The position numbers and the translations under genes were made by a program. Of a stretch of DNA of 33,325 bases, positions 7,204 through 15,360 are shown in pieces. The notes beneath the pieces are model-generated. The model was not told the origin of the DNA. It did not search any database and worked only from the letters and a program-made list of their open reading frames with translations. Position 1 is the first letter of the stretch; the number at the start of each line of letters is the position of its first letter. The stretch comes from Candidatus Woesearchaeota archaeon (GTDB lineage: Archaea > Nanobdellota > Nanobdellia > Woesearchaeales > UBA10107), in assembly GCA_016935155.1 (NCBI GenBank), contig JAFGRQ010000026.1, forward strand, positions 1 through 33,325, written 5' to 3'.

Positions 7204-8201
7204 TTCATGTCCCTCTTTGTCAGCTCATTGCAAAAAGCTGCTTTTTTTTCTACAATGTCCTGAAGCAGAGCTTTCGCTTCCCTCTCCAAAGTACCCCTTT
7301 TTTCTGTATCGTCAGTTTTTCTTGCTTCTTCTATCAATGCGTCTGCTGCGCTGTATTCTACTGCAAGCAATTTTTCGTAGTGCTGTGACATCTGCTTGAA
7401 CAGCAAATCTTTTCCGCCGATATTGATGTAATCAGCAGCTTCCCAGTAGTGTTTGTTGAATGTCGGATCCGGACCTGCGTTGACAACAAGGGCATAGTAT
7501 GTTCTTGCATTTTCATAATCATATCTTTTTCTGGCTTCCTCTGCAAGCTCCCAATTCAGATTAGGGTCTCTTGTTCCCTGCGTCCCGGAAATAATTCTTG
7601 CAGCAGAAATATCATTTCCTCCAATAATTCCGTCTGAACTTGATTGAATAAAAGGCAGACTTGTGCCGCCTCTCAGCATTCCTGCTCCAAAAATTATCAA
7701 GGCGGCAAGCAGGATTCCTATTCCTAAAGACTGCAGCGATTTGCTCAGCTCATTTTTTGGATTCCACATTTTGTTAATTATGAATCCGATTAGAGAACCA
7801 AGCGTCAATATCCAAATGAAAACTCCAAAGCTGAAATCGCTTCTGTAATAACCGATAGCAAGAAGCGCAGAAATAGCCATAACAGAAACTGTTTTTGCTC
7901 CTTTGTTTACCTTTGAAAGCATATTTGATGCTCCCTGCATGATGAATGCGTAGAATGCAAAGAACAAAAGAATGCTTTCAATCATTTTTTGTCTGGCCTG
8001 CGTTTCCTGTGTCTGTTGTTCAGCAGGAGGACCAAAAATAAAATCTCCAATTGAACTAAAAACAGAACCTATGCTGTTTGCCAGCGCACCAGATTTTACA
8101 TTTTCGCCGAAAGATTGTGCAGGATTTTGAGCTTCTGCCGTGTAGATGAAACAGACAAGAATTAGCAGTCCAATCAGCCACTTTTTCAAATGTTTTGCCA
8201 T
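7197..8201 (-). CDS. membrane protein with signal peptide, four TM segments and an extracytoplasmic TPR-like domain
   Basis: A 334-residue protein with a signal peptide (IGLLILVCFIYTAEAQ), then hydrophobic segments at about residues 70-90, 102-118, 124-143 and 158-178. A C-terminal soluble domain from about 210 carries AADYINIGGKDLLFKQM and EYSAADALIEEARKTDD, the same domain as in the lipoprotein at 4525-4956. A signal peptide plus four spans puts this domain outside, the side on which the lipoprotein also sits, so the two are topologically consistent paralogues. The start overlaps the upstream coiled-coil gene by 16 bases. No known family is recognised. Confidence 0.8.
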   Translation of the reverse strand: MAKHLKKWLIGLLILVCFIYTAEAQNPAQSFGENVKSGALANSIGSVFSSIGDFIFGPPAEQQTQETQARQKMIESILLFFAFYAFIMQGASNMLSKVNKGAKTVSVMAISALLAIGYYRSDFSFGVFIWILTLGSLIGFIINKMWNPKNELSKSLQSLGIGILLAALIIFGAGMLRGGTSLPFIQSSSDGIIGGNDISAARIISGTQGTRDPNLNWELAEEARKRYDYENARTYYALVVNAGPDPTFNKHYWEAADYINIGGKDLLFKQMSQHYEKLLAVEYSAADALIEEARKTDDTEKRGTLEREAKALLQDIVEKKAAFCNELTKRDMKC

Positions 8202-8884
8202 GCCGGTCTAAGTCCTCTCATGTTGATATCTTTTTCCCGATCTTCTCTTCTCAATTCAAACGAGTTTGTTATTTTTAATGCTTTCTTATTTATTGCGTCT
8301 ATTTTACCTGCTATTTCGCTAAGGTCTTTTCTCAGTAATTGTGCATCTGTTTTCAGTCTTTTCATACTGTTGATGGTTCCAATCATCATCTCCTGTTCGG
8401 TTTTGTTTTTTTGTCTCCTTTCCTCAATTTTGTTGAGCTCCCTCTCAACGAATTCTGTTTTGTTGAGAAACATGGCTTTTTCTATTTCCTTGCCGAGAAG
8501 CAGATTCTGAGCTATGCTCGCTACCTGCTCGCTACCTATTTTTTCTATTTTTTCAAGCAAAACGGAATATTGGCTGCAGATTTTCTCCGCCAGCATTATT
8601 TTTTCTTTTTTTACCTGAATCAGTGAAAGTAATTTTGGCTCTTCTTCGGACAGGAACGCCCTCAGTTCGACTGCGCTTGTTTCAATGGCTTTTCGAATAT
8701 CCTCTGTAGTAAACAAAGGAAGGATTTTTTCAGCAAGTGTTCCATGGATGCGGCTTATTTTGTTCATAATATCTTTTTTTCTTGCTCCTTCGCAAACGTA
8801 TCCTTTCAATTTGCCCTTTATTTTGTTTATTTCGACAACTACTTTCCTTATTTTCTCAACTTTCGAAGTTACATTGTCTTCCAT
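8186..8884 (-). CDS. cytoplasmic coiled-coil protein, unknown function
   Basis: A 232-residue protein without signal peptide or hydrophobic span and almost entirely helical. Heptad-like runs occur at about residues 1-30 (VEKIRKVVVEINKIKGKL), 90-125 and 150-215 (ERELNKIEERRQKNKTEQEM, then IAGKIDAINKKALK). Its start follows the 407-aa gene stop by two bases and its end overlaps the 334-aa gene by 16 bases, so it is made in step with the membrane proteins. A cytoplasmic linker or adaptor for that complex is a reasonable inference; no family is recognised. Confidence 0.75.
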   Translation of the reverse strand: MEDNVTSKVEKIRKVVVEINKIKGKLKGYVCEGARKKDIMNKISRIHGTLAEKILPLFTTEDIRKAIETSAVELRAFLSEEEPKLLSLIQVKKEKIMLAEKICSQYSVLLEKIEKIGSEQVASIAQNLLLGKEIEKAMFLNKTEFVERELNKIEERRQKNKTEQEMMIGTINSMKRLKTDAQLLRKDLSEIAGKIDAINKKALKITNSFELRREDREKDINMRGLRPAWQNI

Positions 8885-8886
8885 TT

Positions 8887-10110
8887 TTATTCAGCTCCCT
8901 TTATGAATGTTCTTTCAAGCAATTTTCTTATAAAATCAGTATTTTTCAGCTTGCCGAGCATTTCTGTTTCATCCGTTTTCATCCTTAAACCTAAATCATC
9001 CATGATGATTCTCAGCCTTTCTTCGTCAACTTCAATTCCTGCCATTCTGTGTTCGTCTATTTTTTCTTTCAGCAGCAAATTCAAAGCAGCCAGATATAAT
9101 TTAATCTGCGCTTCTTTATATTCGGGAAGAGTTATGTGTTCTTTCAAATCCGCAAGCACTTTTTCTCTGTTTTCTGGGTTTTCTTTTAATTCCTTGAGAG
9201 AATGGATGATGAATTCAAGGCCAGGAAAGTCTGTGCCTCTTCCGAAATCCATCATCATTTTTTCCACTTCCTGCGAGGAATCCGCGACAACACTTTCTGC
9301 AACAGCATCAAGACGTTTTGTAACGTCTGCTTCTTTCTTGGTGAAAAATTTCTTGAAAATTGAAATTTTGTCTTGCTTTTCGTGCTCCTGCTTGAAAAGA
9401 AAATATGATAAAATAAAAGCAATTCCCAAAATTAATTTTATGTAAATCAACTCAAATCCAAAAATAGACCCTTTATCTGTTGCCCTTTCCAAGGCCGGCA
9501 TGGCAACTTTTCCAAGTAAAGGAATCTCTCCGATTTTCATGCTGTACTCGGCAACATACTGAGCTGCAACAATTAGAAGCAGACAGAAGCCAAAGATAAA
9601 ACCTCGGAATTCTCTGAATGAATTTAACATATAGTGGTATAATAAAACAATTCCTGTGGAAAGGATATATGTCATTATCTTTATGATGTAGTGGACAATT
9701 ACGCCGATTCCAAATATTGGAACGAGTATGGTTCCCAATAGCATCAATGGCCAGACAAGAACCCATCTCAATACTATGCCGAGAAAAGGAATGGCTGCCT
9801 CGATGGACTCTTCGGGGTGGTCGAACAATATTTTTCTAAGATTGTGTGTTGCTCCTTCTCCTTCATTTGTTTCTTCTGCTATGAGATTCCAGAGTATGTC
9901 TGCAAAAATCAAGATTGTCAAAAGTAAGTTTAGCCATCCCCAAAAAAAGTTGAAGTTGATTATGTATGTATTAAGGAGCCATTTCAAGGAAAACAGACCA
10001 ACAATAGTCGGGACCAGAACAGGACCCAATTTTTCGAGGAGTCCTTTTGCTTTTTCCGCTCCTCTTTTTTTCTCTGGAGGAATGTTTTGAGGAGATGGTT
10101 TATGACTCAT
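8887..10110 (-). CDS. polytopic membrane protein with C-terminal helical domain
   Basis: A 407-residue protein with a Pro/Lys-rich N-terminus (SHKPSPQNIPPEKKRGAEKAK). Around seven hydrophobic segments lie between about residues 31 and 240, among them FFWGWLNLLLTILIFADILW, LMLLGTILVPIFGIGVIVHY, FIFGFCLLLIVAAQYVAEY and LIYIKLILGIAFILSYFLF. About 165 charged helical residues complete the protein. No transporter or channel motif is recognised. Its ATG overlaps the stop of the 573-aa gene by four bases. It is a multi-span core component of the RHH-led operon, and its job is unknown. Confidence 0.75.
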   Translation of the reverse strand: MSHKPSPQNIPPEKKRGAEKAKGLLEKLGPVLVPTIVGLFSLKWLLNTYIINFNFFWGWLNLLLTILIFADILWNLIAEETNEGEGATHNLRKILFDHPEESIEAAIPFLGIVLRWVLVWPLMLLGTILVPIFGIGVIVHYIIKIMTYILSTGIVLLYHYMLNSFREFRGFIFGFCLLLIVAAQYVAEYSMKIGEIPLLGKVAMPALERATDKGSIFGFELIYIKLILGIAFILSYFLFKQEHEKQDKISIFKKFFTKKEADVTKRLDAVAESVVADSSQEVEKMMMDFGRGTDFPGLEFIIHSLKELKENPENREKVLADLKEHITLPEYKEAQIKLYLAALNLLLKEKIDEHRMAGIEVDEERLRIIMDDLGLRMKTDETEMLGKLKNTDFIRKLLERTFIKGAE

Positions 10111-11828
10111 GCAGCAACCTCCTCTTCAGCCTGAGCGTATTTTGATTCAAACATAGTTTTTATTCCAAAGACCTTCTGCCATTTTTTGTCAATTTTTTCA
10201 ATATCTTCGAGCGTAATGATGTTTTTCTTCAAGAGCACTTCAAAATTATTCTCAGGATTTTTTATCTCTTCAATGTTTTTTTCAAGGTTTTTGAAAGCAT
10301 TTGGTATTGTGACCACCATCAGCGTTCTTCTTTGAGATTCTTCTCTCGTCGTATCTGCAGCAAGTTTCAATGAGCTTCTCAATATCCCGAGATTTTTGTT
10401 TATTTCATCTGCATATCTGTTGTAAATATTTATCGCTCTTTCAATCTCTCTTGTTTCGCTCTGGAGCTCGCTCAGTTTTCGAGTTCGCTCGGGGGCAAGC
10501 TCTCTTGTTTTTTCAAATTCTTCCGCTATTGTCTTGATTGTTCTCAGCCTAATTTTCTGAAGTTCACCAATTCTCTTTCTGATTAATTTTATTGCAAGTT
10601 CCCTTCCGCCTTCGCCTTTTGGGCCGGTTGTTCCTCTGAATTCATTCTGCCATTTTTGGTATTCTTCGTTCTTCCAATCATCTAGTTTGTCTGCAAAATC
10701 GCATCTGTCCCATTTTTCCCCGACGTATTCAATCCATTTGGCAGGGGTTTCTTTCAAATCTTTCAAAACACCAAGGAGATACAATGCTTCTTTTCCTTCA
10801 TTTGTTGATGCGAATTCATCTTTGAATTTTTTCAGGGCCTCGTTTCTTCTTGCAAACATAGCATTCATTTCGTTTATTTCTTTTTCAACATCCTCTGGTC
10901 TTTGACTAACTAGCCTTATTTTTTGTTCATCTTGAGGAGGCACAGCTTTGGCGAGTTCAATCAGAAACGGAACACTGCTTTTGTTCAATTCTTCTCCGCT
11001 TGTCCTCGCTGCAAATTGCTGAAGATTTGCAATAGGGCCTTCAATTTTTTTGAGTGCTATTTCCATTTTGAGTCTTTCCATGGCGTGTGTGTGCTGTATT
11101 TCCAGCTGCTCTTTGGTGTATTTTGCTGCAATTCTTCTTTCCGCGACTCTTTTTCCAGTTTCTTTCGCTTCTTCTTTGAGTCTCTTCAGTCTTTCCACTT
11201 TTTTTGCTCCGCGGGAACCAATTCCAAGAATTAGCGAGGCAATAAACATGTGTACAGGCAGGATAACAAATATGCTTGAACCGACTGAAAAACTGGCAAA
11301 CGGAGCAACTAAAATGCTGACTCCGAAATAAGTTAGAGCTAAAATTGTCCATTCTCTTTCCGTCATGAGCCCAAACGCTGCCTCTTGTTTGCTCTCTTTC
11401 GTCAGTTTGTTAACTATTATTTCAACAAAAGTATATGACAAGATTGTTGAAAGCCAGACCACTGCAGAAAACGTCGCTTTTGGAAGAGAAAGATTCAGCA
11501 ATGCAGTCCCGTGGAATGTCATCAGTGCAGATACTAAAATAAGCGCAATCGAAAACCAGTTGCCACCTTTTGCTCCGGTCTCTCTTAATTCGGCCCCTTC
11601 AAGCAATAATTTTCCAACACCTCGTAAAATACGCCACACAACAATTGTCGCAGCGAGCCATCCACCAATGAAAGCAATAATTTTGCCCTGTGAAAATATG
11701 TCTCTGATTAACTGGAACGGTTCAAGCATGTTTTGGAAATCGATTGCAAAAACAGAGAGTGTATTGAACAAGAAGATAGCAAGTGATGCTCCTGCAACGC
11801 ACTTTGATTTGCAATTCTTGGCTGTCAT
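10107..11828 (-). CDS. polytopic membrane protein with long cytoplasmic coiled coil
   Basis: A 573-residue protein with about six hydrophobic segments in the first 205 residues: a signal-like VAGASLAIFLFNTLSVFA, KIIAFIGGWLAATIVVWRIL, FSIALILVSALMTFHGTALL, FSAVVWLSTILSYTFVEIIV, ILALTYFGVSILVAPFASF and a last span near 180-200. About 370 residues of Arg/Lys/Glu-rich helix follow, with coiled-coil character. The many-span N-terminus recalls multi-span scaffold proteins of secretion or conjugation systems in overall layout only; I see no sequence signature. The ATG overlaps the RHH gene stop (ATGA at 11825-11828). A nine-base A/T-poor linker is absent, so coupling is likely obligatory. Confidence 0.75.
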   Translation of the reverse strand: MTAKNCKSKCVAGASLAIFLFNTLSVFAIDFQNMLEPFQLIRDIFSQGKIIAFIGGWLAATIVVWRILRGVGKLLLEGAELRETGAKGGNWFSIALILVSALMTFHGTALLNLSLPKATFSAVVWLSTILSYTFVEIIVNKLTKESKQEAAFGLMTEREWTILALTYFGVSILVAPFASFSVGSSIFVILPVHMFIASLILGIGSRGAKKVERLKRLKEEAKETGKRVAERRIAAKYTKEQLEIQHTHAMERLKMEIALKKIEGPIANLQQFAARTSGEELNKSSVPFLIELAKAVPPQDEQKIRLVSQRPEDVEKEINEMNAMFARRNEALKKFKDEFASTNEGKEALYLLGVLKDLKETPAKWIEYVGEKWDRCDFADKLDDWKNEEYQKWQNEFRGTTGPKGEGGRELAIKLIRKRIGELQKIRLRTIKTIAEEFEKTRELAPERTRKLSELQSETREIERAINIYNRYADEINKNLGILRSSLKLAADTTREESQRRTLMVVTIPNAFKNLEKNIEEIKNPENNFEVLLKKNIITLEDIEKIDKKWQKVFGIKTMFESKYAQAEEEVAA

Positions 11829-11968
11829 TCTTTCACCTTCTTTTTCAGTTCTTTTGTCAATAATTCTTCAATTAAAACAGAAAGATTAGTGTCTTTATCT
11901 ATTGCTAGTTTTTTAGCATCTTTCCAGGTATCCTCGCTTATTTTGATTGTCCTTGTTAGCTTGGGCAT
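11825..11968 (-). CDS. ribbon-helix-helix (CopG/MetJ/Arc type) regulator, 47 aa
   Basis: A 47-residue protein: MPKLTRTIKISEDTWKDAKK, then LAIDKDTNLSVLIEELLTKE and a Lys-rich end. This is the ribbon-helix-helix layout: one N-terminal strand with alternating polar residues (TRTIKIS), helix A with a conserved Trp-Lys-like face, a turn, and helix B ending in Leu-Leu. Such proteins dimerise and insert the paired strands into the DNA major groove, usually repressing their own operon. It is the first gene of the membrane/coiled-coil operon and is coupled to the 573-aa gene by ATGA. The ATG lies about 28 nt from a TATA box at 11991-12000, so the transcript is leaderless. A self-regulating role is inference. 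Confidence 0.8.
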   Translation of the reverse strand: MPKLTRTIKISEDTWKDAKKLAIDKDTNLSVLIEELLTKELKKKVKE

Positions 11969-11990
11969 CAGGGATGTAAAAGGCGCTTTT

Positions 11991-12000
11991 CTTTATAAAT
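11991..12000 (-). promoter_or_regulatory. TATA box of the RHH-led membrane operon
   Basis: Minus-strand ATTTATAAAG about 28 nt before the RHH ATG at 11968, which fits a leaderless archaeal transcript. Further AT-rich tracts extend to about 12045 (including ATTTAAATA at 12009-12017) and could hold a second TATA or regulator sites. The region 12001-12103 shows nothing else. Confidence 0.55.
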
Positions 12001-12103
12001 ATTTGTATATTTAAATAGATAGATGTATAATTATTTATTTATATAAATACAGAAGAGTGAAGAAAAATCAACAAAAATAGTGAAATCAAACAAACAAAAG
12101 AAC

Positions 12104-12949
12104 TCAGAAACTAGCGTATCTTATGTTGCTGTCAAAATAAGTTTTCCCTGCACTGAAAGTAGCATCTGCCAACCCGTACAATTTCTCTCCCGCAAGTTTT
12201 GTTCCTTCTGCTACAGAAGCAACTTTTGGAACTACTACATCAGAAATCTTTCCTGCTATGGAATCAAAGGTTCCCGGAGACAGATATTTCAAAGCGGCAC
12301 CGAATCCGATTGTGCTTCCAATTATTTTTCCCAATGCGTTTTCATTGTGAGGTTTGAATAAGAATCCTGTCAATCCTACTGGTTTGTTGCTTTTTTCTTT
12401 TTCTTCGCCGTCTCCGCTTATTTTTCCCTGTATGAAATTACCTACTTTCTTGAACCAGCCAGTTCCAGGAATGAAATTCTTTCCTACTTCCCAGACTTTT
12501 CCGATTGATTTAAGCGGATGAAACGCTATGTTATAAGCTGAAGTCAACAGAAATCTTGGCATTTTATAAGAAATATTTGCGAGCACGTATGATGTGCCTC
12601 CCATTATTGCTGCATACGGCAAACCAATAAGGGGATTCATTAAAATCAACGGTGCTGCCAAACCGATACTGTATGATGTTGCTGCACTTCTTACTGTGCT
12701 TCCTACCAATCCGTCCAAATAAGCTGCAGGTTTACGTATAATTTCCTCTTCAAAATTGATTGGCTTTTTTTGTTTCTTTTTTTTGGTGGGTTTTTCTGGC
12801 TCAGCTCTTTCGCCTGCTTCTGTTGGCGCAGCCCCTTCTCTTTGAGCTCCTTCCATTTGTTCATGACCTACTCTGGCCATGGCTACAAGTTGCTCTAGTT
12901 GAGACTTAGGTACGGGAATCATTTCCTCTGCTTGTGTGCCTTCTGCCAT
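12104..12949 (-). CDS. membrane-associated protein of unknown function with acidic, Pro-rich N-terminus
   Basis: A 281-residue protein. Residues 1-65 are polar and low in complexity (MAEGTQAEEMIPVPKSQLEQ, then Glu/Pro/Lys-rich with KPTKKKKQKKP). A hydrophobic, Gly/Ala-rich region follows at about 80-125 (IGLAAPLILMNPLIGLPYAA), consistent with one or two spans or a hairpin. Short amphipathic helices continue to the end. No domain is recognised. It has its own promoter (TATA TTTATATATAAG on the minus strand near 12978-12987, 38 nt before the ATG), so it is transcribed separately from the RHH operon downstream. Proximity and similar composition suggest, but do not show, a link with that operon. 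Confidence 0.7.
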   Translation of the reverse strand: MAEGTQAEEMIPVPKSQLEQLVAMARVGHEQMEGAQREGAAPTEAGERAEPEKPTKKKKQKKPINFEEEIIRKPAAYLDGLVGSTVRSAATSYSIGLAAPLILMNPLIGLPYAAIMGGTSYVLANISYKMPRFLLTSAYNIAFHPLKSIGKVWEVGKNFIPGTGWFKKVGNFIQGKISGDGEEKEKSNKPVGLTGFLFKPHNENALGKIIGSTIGFGAALKYLSPGTFDSIAGKISDVVVPKVASVAEGTKLAGEKLYGLADATFSAGKTYFDSNIRYASF

Positions 12950-13026
12950 AGTGTTACCACTATCAAGTAGTCTTACTTATATATAAAGCTTTGCTTTACG
13001 ATGTTTATCAAAAAAACACAAAGAAA

Positions 13027-13287
13027 TCACTCAATCTTAACTTCATGTCCAAGAGCTTGTCCTGGAATACCGACTTCAAAAAGCGCTCTGATTGCTCCTT
13101 TATTTCCATGAGCTGCAGAAACTTTTCCAGAAATTACTTTTCCTTTAGGAGAAGTCCAAGTTATTTTCTTGCCTACTAATTTTTCAGCAGCAGCTTTCGA
13201 AGTAAGTTCGTCTACGTGAACAATCACTTGATTGCTTGCTTTCTGATTCTTGTAAGAGCCTCTGAAATTAACGACTACTGCTTTCAT
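13027..13287 (-). CDS. rpl35ae: large-subunit ribosomal protein eL33 (L35Ae)
   Basis: An 86-residue basic beta-barrel protein. The opening MKAVVVNFRGSYKNQKASNQ, the central VGKKITWTSPKGKVISGKVS and the closing HGNKGAIRALFEVGIPGQAL with GHEVKIE match the archaeal/eukaryotic L35Ae family in sequence and length. It binds 23S rRNA in the large subunit and has no bacterial counterpart, so it is one of the clearest archaeal markers here. It has its own TATA-like CCTTATAAACC upstream (about 13305-13315) and stands alone between the unknown membrane-associated protein and the divergent phosphoribosyltransferase-like gene. Confidence 0.95.
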   Translation of the reverse strand: MKAVVVNFRGSYKNQKASNQVIVHVDELTSKAAAEKLVGKKITWTSPKGKVISGKVSAAHGNKGAIRALFEVGIPGQALGHEVKIE

Positions 13288-13341
13288 GTTGATTTGAACT
13301 TAAGGGTGGTTTATAAGGTTTTTGGAGGCTTTATTGTTGCT

Positions 13342-13377
13342 ACTTACTAGTAGATAAAAAATAGAAAGATTTATATA
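13342..13377 (+). promoter_or_regulatory. variant of the palindrome/TATA promoter module, before the phosphoribosyltransferase-like gene
   Basis: Near-palindrome ACTTACTAGT at 13342-13351, 18 nt containing TAGAAAG, then TATA box TTTATATA at 13370-13377. It resembles the modules at 2592, 4979 and 20371 but has one extra spacer base, and the ATG is 38 nt from the TATA start rather than 30. I regard it as a related but weaker member. Confidence 0.5.
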
Positions 13378-13407
13378 GATGTGATACAAACCAATTATTT
13401 CTCAAAC

Positions 13408-14148
13408 ATGAAAAACATACACTATACAATGGAGGAATTTGAATCTTTTGCTGGAGCACTTAGAGCTATGGCATCCTATGTTCGTTCCAAAGGCCCAGAT
13501 TTCGTTTTTGCACCTGTTATGGGGTCTGTCCCACTTGTGGACGCACTGCGTGCAGTTGATAGGAAATTTCCGACAGAAATTGTTGAATATCCTCCTAATT
13601 CGAGCAGGTTCGATAACAGAGAAGAACTAATGAATAAATGGTATGGGAATTTTTTAAGATTAAATTATCACGGAGAACCGCTGAATGTTGTGTGCATAGA
13701 TGAAGTAATTTCTGGTTCTTCTGCGATGAAAGGAAATACAGAATTCCAGAAAGCGTTGAATGATTTCGCTGATGAAAAGCAATCCCCAAAAATAAAGAGG
13801 AAAGTCGGCTACCTGATGGCTGCAGTCGGCGAACAGCCAGATTGCGGAAGGAGAAACGGCGGACTGATATCTTTAAAAAATAACGGACAGCTAAAAATAT
13901 TCGAAACTCAAAAAATTCTAACTTGCGATAATCTCGAGTTCAACCCGGTTCGTTTGAGAGTCAAGGAGACAACGAAATCCGGAAACAATCACATTTACGA
14001 ACCAGTCATTGAAAAGTTTGAAGTCACTCCAGAATACTTGACCTTGCTGAGAAATTTAGCAAAGCACGTGGGAGGAGATCCTTCTTTCACAACAATGCAA
14101 AATCTTTGCAAGATACAGACCAGCATAGATAAATATTTGAAAAATTAA
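13408..14148 (+). CDS. type I phosphoribosyltransferase-like protein
   Basis: A 246-residue soluble protein. The key stretch is LNVVCIDEVISGSSAMKG: hydrophobic strand, acidic pair DE and a small-residue loop, as in the PRPP-binding motif of type I phosphoribosyltransferases (usually VVVIDDVxxTGxT). An N-terminal strand-loop FVFAPVMGSVPLVDALRAV, and EIVEYPPNSS, are also compatible with that fold. The C-terminal 100 residues are not typical. The substrate cannot be told. A GTG at 13381 is in frame, but it lies too close to the TATA box at 13370-13377; the ATG at 13408 fits a short leader. The gene stands alone behind a variant of the shared promoter module. Confidence 0.65.
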   Translation: MKNIHYTMEEFESFAGALRAMASYVRSKGPDFVFAPVMGSVPLVDALRAVDRKFPTEIVEYPPNSSRFDNREELMNKWYGNFLRLNYHGEPLNVVCIDEVISGSSAMKGNTEFQKALNDFADEKQSPKIKRKVGYLMAAVGEQPDCGRRNGGLISLKNNGQLKIFETQKILTCDNLEFNPVRLRVKETTKSGNNHIYEPVIEKFEVTPEYLTLLRNLAKHVGGDPSFTTMQNLCKIQTSIDKYLKN

Positions 14149-14151
14149 TTT

Positions 14152-15360
14152 CTAGAGAATAAAGTAAAATATCACCGGCAATAACAAACATCCCATTGCG
14201 TGATTCTTTCCGATATTAACAAAGCCGGGAATCAATCCTATTGCTGTTGAAACAAAAAGAACAAGAAGTCCTATAACTCCCGTAAAATAAAACACAAGAG
14301 CGGAAACAAATGCAATTATTGTTATGCAAAGCCCGGCATAATTTACTTTAACAATCAGCTTAGAGAAAATTCTTGCGAAAAACATTGTTAAAAAGACACC
14401 AACACATCCGGCAACAAAAGCAATAACTGCCAGAAGCAAGAACATGCTCCAGTCAACAGTTTTAAGGAGCTCTTGAACAACAACTATTGAGCCATTTCTT
14501 GCTTTATTTATTGTGTAAAGTGTTATTAAACTCAAAACCATTGAAACCGTTCCGATTGCTCCGACCAGAACAATATACATGTGGTCTTTTATTTTTCCAA
14601 CCAAACTCCCTCCCAGAATGGCTGCCTGCGCTGGACCCATTCCGGGAAAAATTGAAACTATGGTTCCTGAAATTGTTCCTGCAAAAACCGACTTAGAAAT
14701 CTCCTTTTTTGAAAAATGAAGTTCATTAGTTATGCGCTGTTCAGGAACCCTTACCTTTTCGGATATTGATGTCACTAAAATTGAAATTCCAAAAAGACCG
14801 GAAAGCATAGGAAACAACGGCTGTTCAAGATTGAGGCTGAAAACAATAATTCCCAGGATTCCAGAAATCATAAAAACAAAAAAACTCCAGAACTTTTTAT
14901 TCAGTCCATGTTCTTTTAGAATCATAAAAATCATTATTGCAACAAGAATAATCCCGATATAATCCTGTAATTTTTCGAAAATAAACGGAACTGCAAAAAT
15001 AAGAATTGGCAATAAAGCCAAAACGCAAATCAGCCCAAGAAAACTCCCCATTGTTGCTAGTTTGACTGCCTCAAAACCCATTCCCTGCAGCAGAAGTTTG
15101 TGTGCAGGCAATGCGCTCATTACGTTGCTCTCGTCGGGGGCTCCAAGATAGCAGCTTGGAATGAAATCAAGAAAAGTATGAACAACACTCATAGAAACTA
15201 TCGCGACAGCAATGATTAGGGGATTGACATAATTCCCGAGAAATGGGGCCAATCCAAGAAGCATAACAGCAACGAGGTTTATGTGTATTCCAGGAGTTAT
15301 GCCTGTGATTATTCCGAGCGTGGCGCCAATAAGAATAGCAATAACAAGTTCAACAATCAT
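14152..15360 (-). CDS. TctA-like (COG1784/DUF112) polytopic membrane protein
   Basis: A 402-residue protein with around ten to twelve hydrophobic segments. It contains the TctA-family repeated glycine signatures: GATLGIITGITPGIHINLVA near the N-terminus and, in the second half, GTISGTIVSIFPGMGPAQAA with a following GGSLVGKIKDH. It also has GAPDESNVMSALPAHKLL. Bacterial TctA is the large permease subunit of tripartite tricarboxylate transporters; archaeal members occur without the TctB/TctC partners and their substrate is unknown. No TctC-like binding protein is encoded here. The ATG overlaps the stop of the upstream six-span membrane gene by four bases, so the two are made together. The assignment rests on the paired Gly-Pro signatures. 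Confidence 0.8.
   Translation of the reverse strand: MIVELVIAILIGATLGIITGITPGIHINLVAVMLLGLAPFLGNYVNPLIIAVAIVSMSVVHTFLDFIPSCYLGAPDESNVMSALPAHKLLLQGMGFEAVKLATMGSFLGLICVLALLPILIFAVPFIFEKLQDYIGIILVAIMIFMILKEHGLNKKFWSFFVFMISGILGIIVFSLNLEQPLFPMLSGLFGISILVTSISEKVRVPEQRITNELHFSKKEISKSVFAGTISGTIVSIFPGMGPAQAAILGGSLVGKIKDHMYIVLVGAIGTVSMVLSLITLYTINKARNGSIVVVQELLKTVDWSMFLLLAVIAFVAGCVGVFLTMFFARIFSKLIVKVNYAGLCITIIAFVSALVFYFTGVIGLLVLFVSTAIGLIPGFVNIGKNHAMGCLLLPVIFYFIL

Noticed and set aside
10107-11828. VirB6/TrbL-like conjugation protein
   Set aside because: Only the general layout (many spans, then a helical tail) is alike; there is no sequence signature, and no VirB4/VirD4-type ATPase lies nearby.
13381-13407. 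GTG at 13381 as start of the phosphoribosyltransferase-like protein
   Set aside because: It lies only 11 bases from the TATA box start, upstream of any possible transcription start; the ATG at 13408 fits.
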